NCBI RefSeq assembly: GCF_011947195.1
Contig: NZ_JAATVY010000013.1
Span: 97,196-161,195 of the forward strand
Source: Planosporangium thailandense
GTDB taxonomy: Bacteria; Actinomycetota; Actinomycetes; Mycobacteriales; Micromonosporaceae
DNA: 64,000 nt
Direction of reading: 5' to 3'
Made by a program: the position numbers and the translations under genes
The notes under the pieces: generated by a model
Told to the model about the DNA's origin: nothing
Seen by the model: the letters and a program-made list of their open reading frames with translations, nothing else
The model's database searches: none
Part shown: positions 60,932 through 64,000 of the stretch, piece by piece
Position numbering within the stretch: the first letter of the stretch is position 1
Layout of the letters: every line of letters starts with the position of its first letter

Positions 60932-61353
60932 GCGACCCGGGCCGGGGCGGAACCCCCCGCTGAGGCGGCCGCACCTTCGGACTGCGTGGCCAGCAGGGCT
61001 TCCCGCCACGCGTCGCGTAGCGGCTCGACCAGGGCACGGCAGGTGGCGGCCACGTCGGCGTCACCCCGTACGTTCGCCTTGATCAGTTCCGTGAGCAGGA
61101 ACCCGTAGAGCTGCGAGAGGCCGGCCGCACCGTCCCATGCGGTGACGTCCAGACTGCCGCGAAGCTCGGCGACGATGTCCTGGGCGTGCATCAGCCGCGC
61201 CGAGCCGGTCTGCCGGTCACCGGCGCGCAGCGCCTCCTCCGCCTGAGCCAGGTCGACCACGAGCCGGTCGTACAGCATCACCAGGAGCTGTCCCGGGGAG
61301 GCCGTGGTGACCGACTGGGCCAGGTAGCGGGCGCGAAGTGCGGGATTCGTCAT
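60928..61353 (-). CDS. fliS: Flagellin export chaperone FliS
   Basis: A 141-residue FliS. RYLAQSVTTASPGQLLVMLY with DRLVVDLAQAEEAL is the conserved opening. RLMHAQDIVAELRGSLDVTA and LYGFLLTELIKANVRGDADV complete the helical bundle that caps flagellin in the cytoplasm. Lies 8 bp after fliD. Confidence 0.95.
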   Translation of the reverse strand: MTNPALRARYLAQSVTTASPGQLLVMLYDRLVVDLAQAEEALRAGDRQTGSARLMHAQDIVAELRGSLDVTAWDGAAGLSQLYGFLLTELIKANVRGDADVAATCRALVEPLRDAWREALLATQSEGAAASAGGSAPARVA

Positions 61354-61361
61354 CAGGTTCC

Positions 61362-62693
61362 TCAGCCGCCCGCCGTCGGCAGGCCGGCGATCTGGCCAGC
61401 CAGCCAGGTGGACTGGTTCTTCAGGGTGCCGAGCGCGGTCTCCATGTTGGCGAACTGCGTCTGCAGCGCCTTCTGCTGGACCGCCAGGCGGGTGTCCCAG
61501 TCGCTGATCCGCTTGTTGAGCTCGGTGATCTGGTTCTGGCCGGACTGGATCGCGGTGGTCAGGGTGCCGGTGCCGTAGTGCGTCGCACCGTCGGCGATGC
61601 TGTTCATGGTCTTGGCCAGGCCGGTCGACACCGCGTTCTGCACCGCCGACGGGTCGGCGTTGTACGCGACGAGGAACTTGTCGCGGTCGAAGGTCAGCGT
61701 GCCGTCCTTGGTGAGCTCGACGCCGAACTGCTTGTAGCTGCCGTAGCCGGACAGACCGTTGCTGACCGCGGACAGGATTTTGCCCTGCAACTGCCGGACG
61801 GTGAAGTCGCCGGTCAGCGGCCCGCCGGTCTTGGTGCTCGCGTTGTACGAGGTGTACTGGTTGATCTGGGCGAGCGCGGCGTTGGCGGCGTCGACCAGGG
61901 CCTGCATCTTGTCGGCGACCGCGTCCTGGTCGCTGGTCACGTCCACGGTCGCACCGGTCGTGAGCTTCGACACGGTCAGCGTGACGTTCGGGAGCACGTT
62001 GCCGAAGGTGTTGGTGGGGCTGGAGATGGCATACGCGCCAGCGGTCCCGCTGCCGACGACGATCGTCGCGTCGGAGGCCGCGGTGATGTTCGTCGTGGCC
62101 GAAGCGAGCCCGGCGATGCTGAAGGAGTTCGCCGCTCCGGTGCTGTTGCCGCTGAACTGCAGGACCGTGCCCGACGTGGTCGTGACGACGGACGCGGTCA
62201 CGCCGAGCTTCGCCGCGTTGATCGCTTTGGCCACGCCATCGGCGGTGTCGTCGGTGATGTCGAGATGGGTCGTTTTGCCGGCGGCCGTGACATCCAGGCC
62301 GGAACCGGTGGTCACCGGTCCGGACGAGGATACGCTCGCGGTGGTCACCTGCGCCTTGGCCAGTGAGGTCACGTCGAACGTGAAGCTGCCGGCGGTCGCG
62401 CCGGTCGTCGCCGTGGCGGTCACCGACGTGTCCGACGAGGTCGCCTTGACCGCCTGCCAGGTCGGGTTGACCGGGGTCAGCGAGTTCGGGGGAGTGAACG
62501 CCTGTGCCGCGGTCATCAGCGTGGACATCTTGGTGTTGACCGTCTGGTACGCCGAGATGACCAGGTTCTCCTGGGAGACCTGCTTCTTCAGGTTCGCCTG
62601 TGGCTGTGCCGCGAGTTGCATGAGCTGGGCGATGACCTGCGACGTGTTCATGCCGCTGATGAGGCCGTCGATGGGCCCGACACCGGATGTCAT
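61362..62693 (-). CDS. fliD: Flagellar filament cap protein FliD
   Basis: A 443-residue cap protein. The N-terminus (GPIDGLISGMNTSQVIAQLM) is the typical FliD start, and the C-terminal coiled region (QSGQNQITELNKRISDWDTR; QTQFANMETALGTLKNQSTW) is conserved. The Thr/Ser/Val-rich middle forms the cap plate. GGGAGGAAGGGAGCAGC precedes the ATG. No motility-type promoter is seen just upstream, so it may depend on read-through from fliC. Confidence 0.95.
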   Translation of the reverse strand: MTSGVGPIDGLISGMNTSQVIAQLMQLAAQPQANLKKQVSQENLVISAYQTVNTKMSTLMTAAQAFTPPNSLTPVNPTWQAVKATSSDTSVTATATTGATAGSFTFDVTSLAKAQVTTASVSSSGPVTTGSGLDVTAAGKTTHLDITDDTADGVAKAINAAKLGVTASVVTTTSGTVLQFSGNSTGAANSFSIAGLASATTNITAASDATIVVGSGTAGAYAISSPTNTFGNVLPNVTLTVSKLTTGATVDVTSDQDAVADKMQALVDAANAALAQINQYTSYNASTKTGGPLTGDFTVRQLQGKILSAVSNGLSGYGSYKQFGVELTKDGTLTFDRDKFLVAYNADPSAVQNAVSTGLAKTMNSIADGATHYGTGTLTTAIQSGQNQITELNKRISDWDTRLAVQQKALQTQFANMETALGTLKNQSTWLAGQIAGLPTAGG

Positions 62694-62740
62694 GCTGCTC
62701 CCTTCCTCCCGACTGCGCGTACGGTTTCGTGCGTAGATGC

Positions 62741-62782
62741 CCGTCAGGGGTGGTCAGCGGTCCCGCTGACCACCCCTGACGG
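62741..62782 (-). terminator. Strong hairpin between fliC and fliD
   Basis: A perfect 19-bp stem (62741-62759 with 62764-62782) around a 4-nt loop follows the flagellin gene by 28 bp. No U-tract follows. It would stop or strongly reduce transcription into fliD and stabilise flagellin mRNA. Confidence 0.85.
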
Positions 62783-62810
62783 ATGTGAAGTTGTTGTTCA
62801 GTTAGCTCGA

Positions 62811-63692
62811 TCAGCCAAGGAGCTTCAGCACGCTCTGGCTGGCCGAGTTGGCCTGCGAGAGCATCGCCGTACCGGCCTGCTGCAGGATCTGCATCTTCGT
62901 GAAGTTCGTCATCTCCTGGGCCATGTCGGTGTCGGTGATGGCCGACTTCGACGCGGACAGGTTCTCGATCGCCACGTTGATGTTGTTGATCGTGTGCTCG
63001 AACCGGTTCTGGTAAGCACCCAGGGTCGCCCGGACCGTGGACACGTTCTGGATGGCCGTGTCCAGCTGGTCGATGGCGGAGATGGCACCGGTGGTGCTCG
63101 TCAGGCTCAGGCCCGAGGTCCCCAGACCAGTGGAGTCGAAGCCGGTGATCGCCGTGGCGGTGGAGGACGCCGCGGTCAGACCGCTGAGCGCGCCGGAGCT
63201 GGTCAGGTCGACGCCGATGGTCGAGCCCGTGCCAGCGCCCGAGTCCACCTGGAACACACCGGTGTACGAGCCGCTCAGCAGCGCCTGGCTGCCGAACTTG
63301 GTGGTCTGCGAGATCCGGTCCAGCTCCTGGTTGAGCTGCTGGAACTCGGTGTCGGCCGCCGCCTGGGCGGTGGTGTCCTGCGAACCGCCGTTGGAGGCCT
63401 GGACCGCGAGGTCCCGCATGCGCTGCAGGATCGACTCGGTCTCGTTCAGGGCGCCGTCGGCGATCTGAACGATGTTGACGCCGTCCTGGGCGTTACGCGC
63501 CGCCACCTGCAGGCCGCCGATCTGCGACTGCAGGCCCTGGCTGATCGCCAGGCCGGCCGCGTCGTCGGCCGCCTTGTTGATCCGGAGACCGGACGACAGG
63601 CGCTGCAGCGAGTTCTGCATCGACTTGTCGGTCTGCCCCAGGTTGCGGTAGGCGTTCATCGCAGCAATGTTGGTGTTGATGCGAAGACTCAC
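62811..63692 (-). CDS. fliC: Flagellin FliC
   Basis: A 293-residue flagellin made of conserved D0/D1 ends with a short centre. N-terminus SLRINTNIAAMNAYRNLGQT, SGLRINKAADDAAGLAISQG, TFL-region equivalent ALNETESILQRMRDLAVQAS. C-terminus GAYQNRFEHTINNINVAIEN and MLSQANSASQSVLKLLG. The middle (about 150-215) is Ser/Thr/Gly-rich, a plausible glycosylation area. GTG start with AAGGAGGAAAACCC, an excellent ribosome binding site. Confidence 0.98.
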   Translation of the reverse strand: MSLRINTNIAAMNAYRNLGQTDKSMQNSLQRLSSGLRINKAADDAAGLAISQGLQSQIGGLQVAARNAQDGVNIVQIADGALNETESILQRMRDLAVQASNGGSQDTTAQAAADTEFQQLNQELDRISQTTKFGSQALLSGSYTGVFQVDSGAGTGSTIGVDLTSSGALSGLTAASSTATAITGFDSTGLGTSGLSLTSTTGAISAIDQLDTAIQNVSTVRATLGAYQNRFEHTINNINVAIENLSASKSAITDTDMAQEMTNFTKMQILQQAGTAMLSQANSASQSVLKLLG

Positions 63693-63752
63693 GGGTTTTC
63701 CTCCTTGAGTTGAGTCTCGTAGCCGGTCCGTCCATGGCCCGGTCTGACTGTC

Positions 63753-63779
63753 CTATCGGCGCTCGGGTGTGGCACCTGA
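63753..63779 (-). promoter_or_regulatory. FliA/WhiG-type promoter of fliC
   Basis: Minus strand: TCAG (63779-63776), 15-bp spacer, GCCGATAG (63760-63753). Transcription would start near 63746, about 54 nt before the flagellin GTG. Confidence 0.78.
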
Positions 63780-63855
63780 GCATTTGGCCGACTTTTTTCA
63801 CGCCGTCGGGATCGCCGTCGCGGACCGCCGGCGCAGCGGGCGCCGGCGGGTTCCG

Positions 63856-64000
63856 TCAGGCGGAGTGCGCGACGGGCATGCCCAGCTGGCTGGTCATCTC
63901 CAGGCGGGTGCGCAGGTCGCCGCGGGCGGCGATGGCCGAGTAGTAGGCCTCGCGGCGGCGGGCCACACAGCCGCCGGGTCGTTCGGGGATGTCGACGAGC
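63856..64000 (-). CDS. C-terminal end of an unidentified protein
   Basis: The last 48 codons of a minus-strand gene entering from the right edge, with stop codon TGA at 63856-63858. The visible residues (LVDIPERPGGCVARRREAYY, then IAARGDLRTRLEMTSQLGMP, VAHSA) are protein-like with strong third-position GC. The family cannot be named from this piece. Confidence 0.6.
   Translation of the reverse strand, partial: LVDIPERPGGCVARRREAYYSAIAARGDLRTRLEMTSQLGMPVAHSA

Noticed and set aside
63693..63855. Small gene between fliC and the right-edge gene
   Set aside because: Only the promoter and leader of fliC are visible. No frame has a start, a ribosome site and protein-like composition.

Overview
The window is about 64 kb of very GC-rich DNA with GTG and TTG starts, tight GTGA/ATGA overlaps and Actinobacteria-specific families (GAF-ANTAR, DUF3140, DUF3817, class E sortase, baeRF release-factor homologue). 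A complete-looking flagellar export, switch and motor cluster in such a genome points to a motile-spore actinomycete, most likely Micromonosporaceae (Actinoplanes/Dactylosporangium-like). That placement is inference from gene content. No rRNA, tRNA, CRISPR array, insertion sequence or prophage was seen.

Region 1 (1-22 kb) is mixed housekeeping and accessory content. It begins with an ArnT-like glycosyltransferase cut by the window edge and a LacI regulator divergent from a secreted GH92 alpha-mannosidase, with a visible promoter and operator between them. NUDIX, SMP-30/strictosidine-synthase-like, hemerythrin and secreted beta-helix genes follow. Next is a group of anti-sigma/STAS/ANTAR-type regulators (RsbW-like kinase, STAS, GAF-ANTAR, STAS-ATPase fusion). 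After it come a bifunctional HldE-like heptose kinase/nucleotidyltransferase with a small protein and a GT2 enzyme, a baeRF-family protein, a HAD phosphatase and DUF3140. A class E sortase at 22.1 kb closes the region.

Region 2 (23-31 kb, + strand) is the chemotaxis block: cheA, cheW, an unrecognised 300-residue protein, then cheB, cheR, cheY, cheX, a second cheY and a second cheX-like gene. A hairpin separates it from a convergent minus-strand operon (31.3-36.2 kb): flhA, a flhF-position gene whose GTPase motifs are missing, a PilZ c-di-GMP receptor and a small membrane protein. An EAL-HDOD protein is divergent from flhA.

Region 3 (37.8-39.5 kb) interrupts the motility genes with two GNAT acetyltransferases, a 9-bp tandem repeat and a decayed fragment of a medium-chain alcohol dehydrogenase.

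Region 4 (39.5-64 kb, minus strand) is the flagellar body: fliM-fliN-fliO-fliP-fliQ-fliR-flhB; flbD-motA-motB-fliL; flgB-flgC-fliE-fliF-fliG-fliH-fliI-fliJ, an NlpC/P60-lytic transglycosylase fusion, fliK-flgD-flgE; and fliC (flagellin), fliD, fliS, a fliT-like gene and a double glycosyltransferase with a helical repeat tail. flgK, flgL, flgG, flgM, flgN, fliW, fliA and chemoreceptor genes are not in the window.

The most useful regulatory observation is one promoter pattern, TCAN-(14 or 15 bp)-GCCGAtnn, in the intergenic spaces before cheA, cheB, the EAL-HDOD gene, flhA, fliM, flbD, flgB and fliC. It matches the known FliA/WhiG (sigma-28-type) consensus and ties chemotaxis, motor, hook-basal body, c-di-GMP genes and flagellin into one predicted regulon. 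A second genome-level habit is 15-18-bp tandem repeats in gene ends and spacers, several of which copy the stop codon of the adjacent gene.
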